DNA of 64,000 nt from Phascolarctos cinereus. Its lineage: Eukaryota; Chordata; Mammalia; Diprotodontia; Phascolarctidae. The notes under the pieces were generated by a model. It searched no databases, had not been told where the DNA came from, and saw only the letters and a list, made by a program, of their open reading frames with translations. The stretch is from the NCBI RefSeq assembly GCF_002099425.1, contig NW_018344272.1, positions 310,001 to 374,000 of the forward strand. The letters are read 5' to 3'. How positions within the stretch are numbered: the stretch's first letter is position 1; every line of letters begins with the position of its first letter. The position numbers and the translations under genes are program-made. This document shows positions 23,780-35,708 of the stretch, one piece after another.

Positions 23780-23853
23780 TAGATAGATAGAGAGATAGAT
23801 AAAGAGGTAGATAGACAGAGAGAGAGATAGACAGACAGACAGACAGACAGATG

Positions 23854-23914
<61 letters not shown>
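23780..23914. repeat. (GATA)n/(GACA)n microsatellite
   Basis: An imperfect gatagaga part, then four or five gaca units, then about 19 nearly perfect gata units. The 68-codon Ser/Leu/Tyr minus frame at 23754-23960 is its translation artefact. Confidence 0.97.
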
Positions 23915-23915
<1 letters not shown>

Positions 23916-24006
23916 GACAGAAAGAAAACTGTTTTTAAGACCTGGAGAGTAGAGAGGCATTTTGTTTCTGTTTTTGTTTTTATTGTCTTGTTAAAAATTA
24001 ACCTTA

Positions 24007-24171
24007 GGGGCAGCTAGGTGGCACAGTCAATAGAACACCAGCCCTGAAGTCAGGAGGACCCGAGTTCAAATGCGGTCTCAGACCAAACACCTGACATTTA
24101 CTAACTGTGTGACCCTGGGCAAGTCACTTAACCCTAATTGCCTAAAAATTTAAAAAATAAAATAAAAAGTA
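24007..24171 (+). repeat. tRNA-derived marsupial SINE (A-tailed)
   Basis: Head ggggcagctaggtggcacag, the accaaacacc variant, gtgtgaccctgggcaagtca and an A-rich tail. A perfect 14-bp TSD, aaaaattaacctta, lies at 23993-24006 and 24172-24185. Confidence 0.97.
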
Positions 24172-24389
24172 AAAAATTAACCTTAATAATTCTGTCAGGG
24201 GGTTGCCATGAAAATGATAAGCTCAGCTGTTGTAATTTAAAATGAATTTAGTGATTAAATAGAAAGTAATACATTTATTTAATCTTTCCCCGTACTTCAT
24301 GCTGAATTTTAGTAAGTTCCTTCTTCCTGACCCTTCACCAGATAAGTACAGGTTGCTTGTCTTCTGTGTCATCCCTTTTATTTCTTTAC

Positions 24390-24481
24390 TTTTTAAAAAA
24401 ATTTTATTAATTTATTTTGATTTATTAACAATCACTTCCATATGCTTTTAAGTTTAAAATTTTTCTCCCCCTTCCTCCCCA
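24390..24481 (-). mobile_element. 92-bp 5'-truncated L1 stub
   Basis: Minus-strand A-tail (tttttaaaaaaattttatt) plus the last bases of the L1 3' UTR (aacaatcacttccatatgct). A perfect 15-bp TSD, cttttatttctttac, lies at 24375-24389 and 24482-24496. Confidence 0.93.
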
Positions 24482-24496
24482 CTTTTATTTCTTTAC

Positions 24497-24934
24497 GATA
24501 AAATTATCTTTCCTTTCCTTTCCTTGACTTGTCTGAAGTTAGACTAATGCCATTTGGCCCTTAGAGGCTACTGTGAAGCAGCAGGAGGATGCCAGAGAAG
24601 TCATGGTAGCATGAACAGCCATGCCTGACTTTGCAATGGTAAGTTTCTTTTCCTTCAGGATTTGTCAATTTTGATTTTTCAGTTCAGTCAGCAAAGGCAT
24701 ATGCTGTTTGCTTCCTGTCTGAGATACAAAATAAAGGGTCATTTTCTGTTCCAAGGTGACAAGTTTGAAAAAAGAGCCTCTAAACTTCCCATAACTGCTT
24801 GTTATATTTTCTTTCTGGTTGGCATGAACTTTAGATAGTGTACTTATGAACTTACTGCCTAAGAAGTCTTTTTAGTCAGAGTGTATAATGGGCTGGGAAT
24901 GTAACTAGCCATTCTCCTGGGTGACCATAGCTGA
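24497..24934. other. unique sequence, nothing recognised
   Basis: A short (TTTCC)n run at about 24507-24525. Otherwise unremarkable. Confidence 0.45.
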
Positions 24935-25085
24935 GGATCATAAGATTTGGAATAGACCTTAGAACTTATATAGTTCAACTCCCTCACTTTCAAGATGGGA
25001 AAGTCGAGGCACAAAGAGTCAAAGTGATCTGTAAATAGCAGCAGTGGCACTCAGCCTCAAATGTTCTAAGTTCAGCTCTCTTCAC
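24935..25085 (-). repeat. MIR/THER1 CORE-SINE
   Basis: Blocks atagttcaactccctcactt, gatgggaaagtcgaggcac and a diverged final part match the reverse complement. Confidence 0.6.
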
Positions 25086-26819
25086 CCAATTATGGGGTGA
25101 TAATGATGCTAATAGAATATAGTAGATAGGGAATGGAGCCACAGAGTGTATCTCAAGTCTTATGAAAATAGAAGCAAGTATAAAAGACAGCTCAAGTGTT
25201 GCATTTGGTATTGCTGAAACAGAAGAAGAAAAAGAGAAAAGCTTCTAATGAATTTGATAGATTATCTACATGCATTTTAAAAGAAAAAAATGGATGAATC
25301 ATGCAAGATAAGAAGGTAAGGATGAGTTATGTGGTGCTCTAGAGTGGTAGAAAGAGCACCATTACCAAAGAAATCACTGATCCAAAGTGTTAACATATGA
25401 AAGCAGAAATGGTAGGGGGAAGAAAAGGAAATAATGTGAAGCATGAAAGTATTATTCCATCTACAAGCGTAATACAATGCTAAAACTAAATTTCAGTTAC
25501 AGATTTCTGATATTTCTTTGTGTGTATGTAAGCATTTTTTCTCTTAATTTTCTGTCTCAGTACCTCAAAGTTGGACTTAGAGCTTTAAAAAATGTATATT
25601 TATTCAATCATTTGTCAAACATAAAAATATCAAATGGTCATCTACATTATGCTTAACGTCCTTCCAGTTTGGGGTTAGAGTATCTCCCAGGGCTTTATAA
25701 TGCAGAAGAGTTTAGTAATACAGCAACCTAAAGTTACTGGAAAACCCTTTTAAGTTAGGAAAACTCAGAGCATAATCCTACAGATTGCTTAGTATGGTAC
25801 AAGGCTATTCATTGTCCATTTGGTATTCCTACCTCCTATATAGCCTCTTTGTTGAGTTGAGAAGTTGAATATGTTTATAGTTGCAAAATATTCTGGTAGT
25901 ATTACCAGAAATTTCATAAATAAATAAATATACAAATATGTATATGTATACATATGTGTGCATGCATGTGTGTGTTTCAACCTCCATTATGCTAATGACC
26001 TAAAGGCACCTTGTTCCTATTCCAAGCCGGAATTGCTATTCTGGACATATTTCCCTATTCAGCAATACTCTCATTGTGCAGTGACTCATCAAAATAGATT
26101 GTGTTAGTCATTTGATGCTTCAGCTGACAAATTTGAGAGAACATGAGTTATCTAAAATAAGGTAGAAGCCAGAAGGCTGGTTTTAGTGGAAAACATTTTA
26201 TTTTTAAGATATTTCCAATTCTTTTTATAGCTAGAATACTTGGTAGCAGAAGTAGGAAGTAAACATTCCTGGTCTAAGTATTCCTCAAAAAAATACACTA
26301 CTAACTTTTCCTTTTTACCTTTTCTCTCTTCTAATATGTACTGAGTGGATAAATTTTTAGCTGAGGGTTATTTCTGAAAATGACTTAAATGATTGAAAAA
26401 AGTTGATACTATTCACAGACACCAGTTTCCATGAAATCTCAAACAAATAAAGCAATGGTTGAATCTTACCTTTTTCATTCTCTTTGAAGTTGATACTTGA
26501 CCTTTCATCCTCTTTTTTCTTTCTGACTAAATTTTTGACATTACTGGCCTTTTCTGACAAAATTAGACAGACTGTCCTCTCATCACCCTTTTTAGCACCC
26601 TTTTCTCCTTATTGTGCTACTCTCCTAAGAGTACTATAGATCCTTATTCCTGAATGCTTCAGTTACCCCACTGGGTTGTTCTGCACACAGGCCTATCCTT
26701 TTCAGACACTGCCCTAGACTTGTTCTTTTCACCAACTATCTTATTAAATTTTATGTGTCTTGTGTCCATTCTCAACAGAATTTGCTTTCACTTTGTAAAA
26801 GATCAAATAAGCTATAAGA
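25086..26819. other. unique sequence, nothing recognised
   Basis: No repeat is recognised apart from short (ATA)/(TG) runs at 25915-25975. A consensus AP-1 site (tgactca) lies near 26081. Open frames at 25277-25477, 25789-25980 and 26357-26560 (all minus) have no family features. Confidence 0.4.
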
Positions 26820-27000
26820 GCTGAATAAGTGCTAGATTTGGAGTAATTGGATCTTGGTTCAAATCCCAACTCTGCTATTTATAACCCATGTGGTCATGGA
26901 CTAGTAACTCAACTCCTCTGGGCCTAGGTCTGAAAAATGAGAGGATTAAATACAATTATTTGTGTGAACTTCCAGCTCTCAATCTACACTATTATGAAAT
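26820..27000 (+). repeat. MIR CORE-SINE
   Basis: Blocks tgctagatttggagta, ggttcaaatcccaactctgc, gactagtaactcaactcctc, aaaaatgagaggattaaata and acttccagctctc. Confidence 0.68.
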
Positions 27001-27099
27001 TATTTATACAAAGATGTTAATGACTTAATGTATTATGCTTTCCATAGCTGTTTTGTACTTTAACAGCAAAATGGTCAGATTTAAGGTTCCCAGCAAGCT

Positions 27100-27340
27100 G
27101 GTAATAATAATAGCTAGCTTTAATTTAATTTATTTATTTAAGGTTTGCCAAGTGCTTAATATATGTTATCTAATTTTTATTTTTATAACAATGCTGGGAG
27201 GTAGGTGCTATTATTAGCCCCATTTTGCAGATGAGCAGGTTAAGTGATTTGTCCAGGTTTCTACAGCTATTAAGTATATGAGACAGGATTTGAACTCAGG
27301 CCTTCCAGGTCCAACAGTATTCACTGGGCCACCCTCCTGA
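27100..27340 (-). repeat. MIR, nearly full length
   Basis: Blocks aataataatagctagc, aggtttgccaagtgctt, gggaggtaggtgctattatt, ccattttgcagatgagcagg and tgaactcaggccttcc are the reverse complement of MIR. Confidence 0.78.
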
Positions 27341-27546
27341 TCTGGTAGGGAACATTGTTTTGGTCAGAGACACCAAGTTCCTGGTTGCCCTCAAATACTG
27401 TCTACTCTACCACATTAAGACTTGCCTTAATTTTAGACATTTCATTTTTCACTAATATTTCTAACAAAAGGTGGTAGCAATTTAAGGGAAAGGATGATAA
27501 CAGCACCAATTTCAAGCTGTAAAGTACCTTAGAACTCATCTAGTTG

Positions 27547-27780
27547 AAGTTGAGGAGTTCTTAGTCTTTTGTGCATGTCCTGGGCCCTTTGGCCCTCTGG
27601 TGAAGCCTATTGGCCTTTTCTCAGAATAATGTTTTCAAATAATTGAAGGAAATGCTAAATTTTGATTAGAGGGTTAGTGAAATTAAAGATGTATATTTTT
27701 TTTCATCCAAGTTCTTAAGACCCCTTCACTCTATCCATGGATCCATTCAAGAACTCTAGGTTAAGACCCCTGATCTAGAT
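27547..27780. mobile_element. old hAT-like DNA transposon remnant
   Basis: Left end gaggagttcttagtctttt and inverted right end aggggtcttaacctagagtt resemble each other. Inside are gggccctttggccctctgg and agcctattggcc, a familiar mammalian non-autonomous pattern. It is non-coding. Confidence 0.55.
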
Positions 27781-27781
27781 T

Positions 27782-27880
27782 AATTTCTTCTTCTTCTTCT
27801 TCTTCTTCTTCTTCTTCTTCTTCTTCTTCTTCTTCTTCTCCTTCTTCTCCTCCTCCTCCTCCCCCTCCTTCTCCTTCTTC
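27782..27880. repeat. (CTT)n/(CTC)n microsatellite
   Basis: About 19 consecutive ttc units, followed by an impure ctcctc part. Confidence 0.97.
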
Positions 27881-28020
27881 TAACAATGAGGAAACAGAAG
27901 TTTAATGAGATAAAGTGGCTTTCCCAAGATCATATAGATGATAGATTCAGAATTTGAACCCAGTCATAAATTCTTCTGACTACAGATCCATTGTCCTTTC
28001 CATCAACTTTGTTGCCTCTG
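27881..28020 (-). repeat. MIR/CORE-SINE fragment
   Basis: Blocks aacaatgaggaaacagaag, ggctttcccaagatcatata and cttctgactacagatcc. Confidence 0.65.
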
Positions 28021-29395
28021 TAAGGAAAGAAAGGGCCGTTATTCAACTCCTCTATTTAATATTAATCTGATAAAAAACGCTTTTGCTAGAGAAATGGGTG
28101 AAATGAATAGCTAAGATGAGATTTAAGATTATTTGTGAATTTCATTTATTCATGCTCACCTTCATACTTCAGAGTGGTTAATTGAGAAATGACCATATAC
28201 TTCTCATATCATTAATAAATCCCAGCTCATATTTGAATAGCAATGTTTTCTCTTAAACATAGCCGAATATTTCATATGACCTTTCCAGCATTATTCTTCA
28301 TTAAAGGCCATCCAGTTACAATTTATCAATACAAGTTGTCTAGCTCAGGCTACTCGGCAGATTATTGCATGTTCAAATAAAATTGCTACTTTTTTTGCCC
28401 TTGCATTATGGTACTAAATCAATACCATATGGGCGATTGTTGGCCGTTAAGAAAAAATGTATTCCTTCCACATCAAAGTCTTATCTAAAAGGTGCATATT
28501 ATTTGGAGATTTTTTTTCCACAGGTGGATTTATTATGATTGGGACTAGATCACTTAGCAGAGTCAAAATTTAAAAAAAAATGAAATGGTCATTTTTTTGT
28601 TTGTGTTCCTGGGTCTATGTATATAGCTATGTGAACTAGAGAGTATTATCATTTTCAGACAGTAGACACAAATAATGAGCAAGCATGTTGGGGAAGTGTC
28701 CAATTTATAGGGAGATAATGAAACGTATGTTTTATGAAGGGCAAGTGAATTTTCTCAAGGTTTATTCTTAAGGGAATCGTGTCTGCTTGAAAGAGTACAC
28801 TCAGAAAGCAAAATCTATACTCTTCCACAGCAGACACTATAAAAATGCAAATTTGAGTTGAAACATGCTTTATTCATGAATTTCTTCAAGTATTGAATTT
28901 GAATCCCTAAAAAAAAAATACAAAGCTAAAGTCAGTTTTCATTTAAAAAGCCAAAAACTAAAATATGTATTTAAAGGGATAAATTATACATAGGCATGAT
29001 TTATAATTTATTGGTCATAAAAGTTTTATCAAAGAAACAAGAAGAGTGGTATGTATGCAAATAGAAAATGCAAAATAAACATATTTCTATAAGCTGCACA
29101 ACAAAAAAAAGAAAGGGCACTTTTCTTAGTTTTCCTTTTTAATGTGGCCCCAACTCAAAAGAAACTGCCACGAAATAGGAAGGCTCAAGGTGTTGCTATC
29201 ACTGAAAATGTGTTAAGTTAAAATACTTTTGCATGTGTGGTGGCCTTTTCTATTCAATTCCACAAAAATCTAGTTAACTGTGATGTGTACAGGTAGGAAG
29301 ATATGAAGACTATTGCTCTTTTGTGGAGCTATGGTTTCTTCTTGACATTTCTATATAACACAGCTTAGGTTTAATAGCGTATTTAACAGCTAAAG

Positions 29396-29400
<5 letters not shown>
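28021..29400. other. unique sequence; possible conserved non-coding block
   Basis: No repeat is seen. 28240-28500 is unusual in being AT-rich but complex, with no repeat decay pattern (see findings). A short (CA)-poor A-rich tract lies near 29100. Confidence 0.35.
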
Positions 29401-29466
<66 letters not shown>

Positions 29467-29483
29467 AGAGAGAGAGAGAGAGA
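29401..29483. repeat. (GA)n microsatellite
   Basis: A pure ag run of about 60 bases, then a ggagggag interruption, then further ag units. Confidence 0.98.
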
Positions 29484-30314
29484 AACTAAAAGTCCTTTTT
29501 AAATTTTTGACTCCAGCACCCTTTGCCCTATAACCAGAGCCTGTGTGCAGAATTTGGAAACTTTTCTGTCTTTCATCTCTCAGCTTCTTCCTTCTCAGGT
29601 TTATAGTAACAAGAAAGAGAGCCTGTGCCTAGGTCTGCTAAAGAAAATTACAACTGTAGTTAGAAACTTAATGGACTATATCTTTGGTGCTGATTCACTC
29701 AGGATTACTTATTAGCTTGAAGAAATTGGGTACGTTTATGACACTGCTGCACATCCATTTTGGCAATACACCATAAATAAAGAGAGAGAAAACTCAGCAC
29801 ACTTACTAATAAATAAAACCATTAACCATATTAAACGTGTGTGTGTACATATGTGCGTATAGGTTTTCTTCCTATCATTCCATGAGTACACAGTTAGCAT
29901 TCTTAATTCTCTATAAACAAAGGACGGGGTTAGAGTCACAAAAAATTGTTTCACGACTTTGATTACCAAGCTGTTAATACAATGAGAATCTCTATTGTCT
30001 TCAAGGAGTATATAGGCTGTGTGAGGTCTATAGATTTAGCCTGTAAGGACTTTTCAGACTGCTGCTAACTGGATTTGGAAAATAGATGGCACTGAAAAAC
30101 TTTTATTCTTAAGCTGTTACACAATACTAAAAAACAAGACAACACATTACCTATTGTGTAGTTGCTAGTAGATTAAAAAAATAATTTTAACTGATGGATT
30201 CATGCTGTTCTTTTCTTCAGGTTGCATTTTTAAAATCCTAGTCTTTCATCCCCTCTTCATTTAATTATATCACTTCATTTGAGTAGACTTCAGTTGTATT
30301 ATCTACTCTTCTTT
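29484..30314. other. unique sequence, nothing recognised
   Basis: The minus frame at 29736-29969 has no recognised features. Confidence 0.45.
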
Positions 30315-30507
30315 AGGATCATTGAGTTATAGAAGTAGAACTAAAAGGAACCTTAGAGGTCATCTAGTCAAACTCTCATTTTTCAGATGACAAAAGGGAG
30401 GTACAAAGAAGTTAGGTGACTTGCCCTGAGACATGTAGGCAGTGGCAGAGTCATGATTTTCAGAAAAATTCTCTGGCTCCAAATCTAGTGATCTTTCATT
30501 AGACAAT
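30315..30507 (-). repeat. MIR/THER1 CORE-SINE
   Basis: Blocks tcattgagttatagaagtag, aaccttagaggtcatctagt, cagatgacaaaagggaggt and ctccaaatctagtgatctttc. Confidence 0.75.
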
Positions 30508-30799
30508 GATGCTTCTCTAACTGGAGGTCTTTTCCCAAAATTGTTCTCTACACAGCAGGCCAGCTTTGTGATGGAAGAGGGCTACTAGGGTAGACATGTG
30601 ACCAGCACCCTCTCCACCCCACCCTGAACACAAACACTATAAATTCATTTTGTTACAAATTCCAGAAAATTCACCAGTTAGAAATGCATTTGAGTTGATG
30701 AGCTTCTACTTTAAAAATAAGAACATCCCATATATAACAGTACTTCAATTTAACAAGGCAAACTAAGACACCTTTTGCTTTAATTCTTACCTAGCCTTT
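30508..30799. other. unique sequence, nothing recognised
   Basis: No repeat or gene is identified. Confidence 0.4.
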
Positions 30800-30987
30800 A
30801 ACTGACTCAGGCACTGGGCCTGGGATTGGGCTTTGACTCAGGCAAATTGAGACCTGGGAAAGACCTAGCTTAAAAAGGCCAAGGTCTCCCATTGCATCCA
30901 GGGCCATCACCAGTGGTATTGATGTATGCCTTGCCACCGGACTCTGATGAGTCAGGATGAGAGTGCAAGGCTTATAACTTTGCACAG

Positions 30988-31869
30988 CCAGTACTATATT
31001 CCAAAGAGATCAAAGAAATGGGAAAAGGACCCACATGTACAAAAATATTCACAACAGCTCTTTTTGTGGTGGCAAAGAATTGGAAATTGAGAGGATGCCC
31101 ACCAATTGGAGAATGGCTGAGTGAGTTGTGGTATAGGAATGTAACGGAATTCTATTGCGCTATAAGAAATGATAAACCGGCTGACTTCAGAAAAACCTGG
31201 AAAGACTTGTACGGTCTGATTCTGAGTGAAGTGAGCAGAACCAAGAGAATGTTGTACACAATAACAGCCATGTTGTGTGATGAGTAATGTTGATAAACTT
31301 AACCCTTTCCAGGAATACAAGGATCTAAGACATCTCCAGAGGCCTTGTGATGGAAAATGCTACCCACATCCAAAGAAAGAACTATGGAAGTTGAATTGCT
31401 ATTTTTTTTCTCTTCTGTTGAGTTTTGTTTCCTCTTTCTGATGGTTCCTCCTATTGCTTTTAATTTTTATTTACAACATCACTACTGTGAAAATATGTTT
31501 AATAGGAATGTGAATGTATAGCCTATATCACATTGTGCGCCATCTTGGGGAGGGTGGTGGGGAGGAAGGGGGAGAAAATTTTTAAACTCAAAAGCATATG
31601 GAAGTGATTATTGATAAATCAAAATAAATTAATAAATTTTTTTTTAAAAATCACAAAAACATATAAATAAATAAGTAAATAAAAGACTCATGATGGAAAA
31701 TGTTATCCACATCCAGAAAAAAAAGAACTATGGAGTCTGAACACAGATCAAAGCATACTATTTTCTCTTTCTCTTTTTTTTTTTGCTTTCTCATGTTCTT
31801 TCCCTTTTGTTCTAATTCTTCTTTCACAACATGACTAATATGGAAATCTGTTTTAAAAAAATAAAAAAA
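30988..31869 (+). mobile_element. 5'-truncated L1 with two successive 3' ends
   Basis: The first L1 end (to about 31645) holds the ORF2 C-terminus, a 3' UTR and an A-rich end. A second, shorter L1 3' UTR (31684-31869: ctcatgatggaaaatgttat, gaactatggagtctgaac, then an A-tail) follows directly. A perfect 14-bp TSD, ataactttgcacag, lies at 30974-30987 and 31870-31883, outside the pair. Confidence 0.88.
31018..31287 (+). pseudogene. L1 ORF2 C-terminal remnant
   Basis: An 89-codon frame: GKGPTCTKIFTTALFVVAKN, then KLRGCPPIGEWLSELWYRN and LILSEVSRTKRMLYTITAM. This is the region after the L1 RT domain, widely recognisable in L1 3' ends. No RT or endonuclease remains, owing to 5' truncation. The frame is open to its stop. 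Confidence 0.85.
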
Positions 31870-31982
31870 ATAACTTTGCACAGTTCTGCCTCACTTATAT
31901 CCAATTCACCTGCAAATCAAAACATCACCCTCCTGAGGCCATTGGTCTTTTTCAAGAACAAAGGACAAACAATAACAACAAC

Positions 31983-32796
31983 TATTAAAGGTCTGCTCAT
32001 GTAAGAGGTACACACCTCATTCTACTCTTCAAATGCCTCCCTGAGAACGGTCTCATTGGGAGAATAGTAGCTATGATAAGGAAGAAAGTGAAAAAGGAAA
32101 ATGTAATTTTAAAGCAAGTTTGACAGGGATAGAAGGGTAGGCCTTCTGTAGGATAGGGGTCTTTGTGCAGCCAGGAAAGAGTCTCAGGGCCTGAGACACA
32201 TGTGTATTGCAAACATAGGGGAGTGCTAATAAATGTTTAACAGGTTCTCTGGAAAAAAATACATGTAACATATTTTTAAATACATAAATATTATATATTC
32301 ATTTTTTAATCAGCACTTTAACAATTTCTCCATCATTTTCTTAAGACTTGACAATAAATCAAGCCCCAATTGATTTCTGAGTTGTAAATTTAACTGAAAA
32401 TTTAACAGCTTTCTCTGGTGAACTTATTTGAGGAGGCCCCAGCAAACTCCTGAAAGCAGGACAAGAGAACTCTAGGAAGTAGAGAATTAGGCACCATAAA
32501 GCAGGAGGGGCAAAACACCAAAGGCAAACGACCTTTTCTAAAAAATTGCAATTTGTTTCCAGGGTCAGCTCTGTTGTCACATAATTAGAATGAACCTTTG
32601 AATAAAAATGTGATCCTGACACTTCAAGGCACTTTTCTGAAGTTGTTTTGCTATTCTATTTTGCCTTTTTCATCATTTGCCATCATATTTATATTTATTT
32701 ACTTGCTATTTATAGATTTGATCAAGGCTCACAGTACTGAATGAAGATGTTGGACCTCTATAAGTGAGAGGTGAATAAGTGATTTTGTACTAATTT
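31983..32796. other. unique sequence, nothing recognised
   Basis: Open minus frames at 31997-32212, 32071-32271 and 32359-32622 overlap and lack known features. Confidence 0.4.
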
Positions 32797-33305
32797 AAGG
32801 ATTTTAGAGTGGGAGGAACTTTGGAGATCATCTTGTCAAGCCCACTCATTTAACTGATGAAAGAATATGCTAAGTAGATCCTTGGGGACTGAAAGAGTTG
32901 ATGCCTCTTCAAAAACCAAATGATGCGCTTCCTTCCCACTCAAGAAATCTTATATTTTATCAGAGCAGACAGAGAGTATGGCCTTTGTGCTTGGGCATGC
33001 AGAACACTGGGAAGCATTCTTTGCCGACCCCACCCCATTCCCTCTGTTCTACCACTATTTGTGGTAAATGTAATTATGTTAATAAGAACTTTTTTTATAT
33101 AACACTTAAAAGCTAAAAAAACCTTTCTTAAAAGAACACTATGAAGCATAGTATTATGCACATTTTATAAACGAGGAAACCAAGGCATAGAGGGGTTAAG
33201 TGAATGGACTATCCCCACAACGCTATTAAATATTAGAACCACTGTATTAACACAGGTCTCGTGATTCAAAGTTCTATGTTCTTTCCATTATACTAGACTG
33301 GCAAT
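32797..33305 (-). repeat. two MIR/CORE-SINE fragments
   Basis: 32797-32880 has gagtgggaggaactttggag and catcttgtcaagcccactc. 33120-33305 has cattttataaacgaggaaac, aggcatagaggggttaagtg and tctttccattatactagac. Both read on the minus strand. The 32881-33119 stretch between them is unassigned. Confidence 0.65.
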
Positions 33306-34045
33306 TTACAAAGCTAGAAGTAAACATTGATCTCTGACTATTATTCTTTTTTTGAAGAACAATATTCTTAGAAAGAATAATGTGTTAAGTCCCAAATAAC
33401 TTTGGTTTTCCTAACCTGGAGTTTGAGAACTTTTTAAAAAATATATTTTAGGGGACAGAGCCAATGGTGGGGAGAAGCCAAGAAGTTACCTGAGCTCTCC
33501 CTAGTTTCCCTCAGAAACAACATTAAATCAAGCTTCTAAATGGATTCTGGAGCAATAGAACCCACAAAAAGATGGAAAGAAACCAATTTCCAGTTTAAGG
33601 TAACTTAGAAGGACTTCTGGAAAGGTTTCTATCACTTGGGTAAGAGGGGAGCACAGCCCAGTGCTTATGGTGTACAGGCAAGTCAGTGGGAGGCTCTCAG
33701 CCTCAGCAACTGGAGCCTTTTGATCCTGGCTCAGCAGGCCAGCAGTGAGGCCTCCAGCTCAGTGAAGAAGGCAAATTGCAAGCTCTGAACCCAAGCACAG
33801 CAGGTGTGACTAGGCCAGGCCACATCAAGTGCAGTGGGTAAGCCAAAAGCACCTGGGACCACAGCATGAAAAGCCAGTGACCAGGCCCCTGGTCCCCAAC
33901 ATAAAATGCTTGATATAATGCCCCCTGTGCCCCAGAAGCAGAGCTCAACTTTAATGAGAAAGAAACAGAAGAGACCCCTGACCACAGAGAGCTACTATGG
34001 CAACAAGATCAAAACACAAACTCAGAAGAGGACAACAATGTCACA

Positions 34046-34231
34046 TTGCCTACATGTGAAGCCTCAAAGAAGAATATGAATTGGTCTCAAACCCAAAAAG
34101 TCCTCTGGGAAGAGCTCAAAAAGGATCTTAAAAATCAACTAATAGAGGTAGAAGAAAGATTGGAAAGAGAAATGAGAATTACTAAGGAGAATTATGCAAA
34201 AAGAGTCAACATTTTAGAAAAGAAAGCATAA
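34046..34231 (+). pseudogene. L1 ORF1 coiled-coil remnant
   Basis: 61 codons starting CEASKKNMNWSQTQKVLWEE, followed by a K/E-rich heptad-like run that ends at a stop. This is the N-terminal coiled coil of L1 ORF1; the same opening (ASKKNMNWSQ) occurs in the L1 at 55.2-57.8 kb. The downstream ORF1 DNA continues to about 34860 but is broken and holds a SINE. Confidence 0.85.
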
Positions 34232-34529
34232 AAATTGACTGAAGAAAACAACTCCTTAAAAAATACAATTGGCCAAATGGAAAAGATGATACAAAAGCTA
34301 ACTGAAGAAAATAATACTGATCACTTCCAGAAAGGGGTCCCAAATTGAAAAAGCCAGGAAATATTGTAGCCGAATTCTAGAATTATCAGGTCAAGGAGAA
34401 ATACTGCAAACAGCCAGAAAGAAACAATCTAAATATCAAGGAGCCACAGTCAAGATTATACAGGACTTAGCAGCTTCTACATTAAAGGATCAGAGTGCTT
34501 GGAATATGATATTGCAGAAGGTGAAGGAG

Positions 34530-34692
34530 CTGGGGCAGCTAGGTGGCGCAGTCAATACAGCACTGGCCCTGAAGTAGGAAGGAACTGAGTTCAAATGTGG
34601 CCTTAGACCAAACACTTAACACTTACTAGCTGTGTGACCCTGAGCAAGTCACTTAACCCAAATGCCTTAAAAAAAATTGTTTAAAAAAAAAA
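34530..34692 (+). repeat. tRNA-derived marsupial SINE inserted in L1 ORF1
   Basis: Head ggggcagctaggtggcgcag, the accaaacact variant and a long A-rich tail. A perfect 14-bp TSD, agaaggtgaaggag, lies at 34516-34529 and 34693-34706. Removing it restores the L1 ORF1 sequence, so it is younger than the L1. Confidence 0.97.
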
Positions 34693-35708
34693 AGAAGGTG
34701 AAGGAGATTGAAGTACAACCAAGGACCAACTACCCAGGAAAATTGAGCAAATTCTTTCAGGGGAGGAGATGGACATTCAAAGAAATAGGGCACTTCTAAA
34801 CCTTCCTGATGAGAAGACCAGAACTCAATAGAAAATTTGATCTTCAAACATAAGACTCAGGAGTGACATAAAATGGGAAACAGGAAAGAAAAAAAAAACA
34901 CAACACATTATTTAATAAGCATTGTTTGAACCTTTCTCTCATCAGACTTGGACCAAAGAGGGAATAACATACACACTCATTTAGGTATAGAAATTTCTCT
35001 TACCCTAGAGAGAAGTAGGAAGGGAAAAGGGAAAGAAAAAAGGAGGGGGTGCTGATTGAAGGGAGGACAGAAGGGAAAGAAGAAGTAGAAGTGGAAAGGG
35101 GACAGATAGGAGGGAGGGCAATTGAGTGAGGTGGTGGTCAAAAGCAAAACTCTAGTGAGGAGGGACAAAGTGAAAGGAGAGAGAAAAGTATAAACAGGAG
35201 GAAAAATAGGACAGAGGGAAATACACTGTTGGGAGTCATAACTGTGATTGCAAATGGGATGAACACTTCCATAGAACAAAAGCAGATAGAAGAGTGGCTT
35301 AAAAACTAGAATCCTACAATATATTGTTTACAAGACACATTTGAAGCACAGAGATACACACAGGGTAAAGGTAAAAATGAATTTTAACAAACATTTAAAT
35401 AACAATTAATTCCAACACTACATATACTATTGGGAGAGGGCAGGTGAAGAAGGAGTTCTATCAAACTCCTTTTAGAACACAAATATGGTACTGATACCTA
35501 AATCAGGGAGAGCCAAAACAGAGAAGCAGAATTATAGACTAATTTCCCTAATGAATATTGATGCAACAATTTTAAATAAAATAGTAGCAAAGAGATTATA
35601 GCAATTTATTACTAGGACCATACAGTATAACCAGATGGGATTTATACCAGGAATGCAGGGCTGGTTCAATATTAGGAAAACTATCAGCATAATTGACCAT
35701 ATCAGTAT

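Larger units (their letters stand above)
30800..31982 (+). repeat. MAR4-like SINE with (AAC)n tail, split by an L1 insertion
   Basis: The left part (30800-30987) has gacctgggaaagacctagct, tccagggccatcacc, ttgccaccggactctgatg and ctttgcacag. The right part (31884-31982) continues with cacttatatccaattcacc, tgaggccattggtcttttt, agaacaaaggacaaac and an aacaacaac tail. The order and tail match a marsupial SINE family I know as MAR4-like; the name is tentative. Confidence 0.75.

Noticed and set aside
23754-23960. Ser/Leu/Tyr repeat protein and CRISPR-like periodicity
   Set aside because: Pure (GATA)n microsatellite; there are no spacers.
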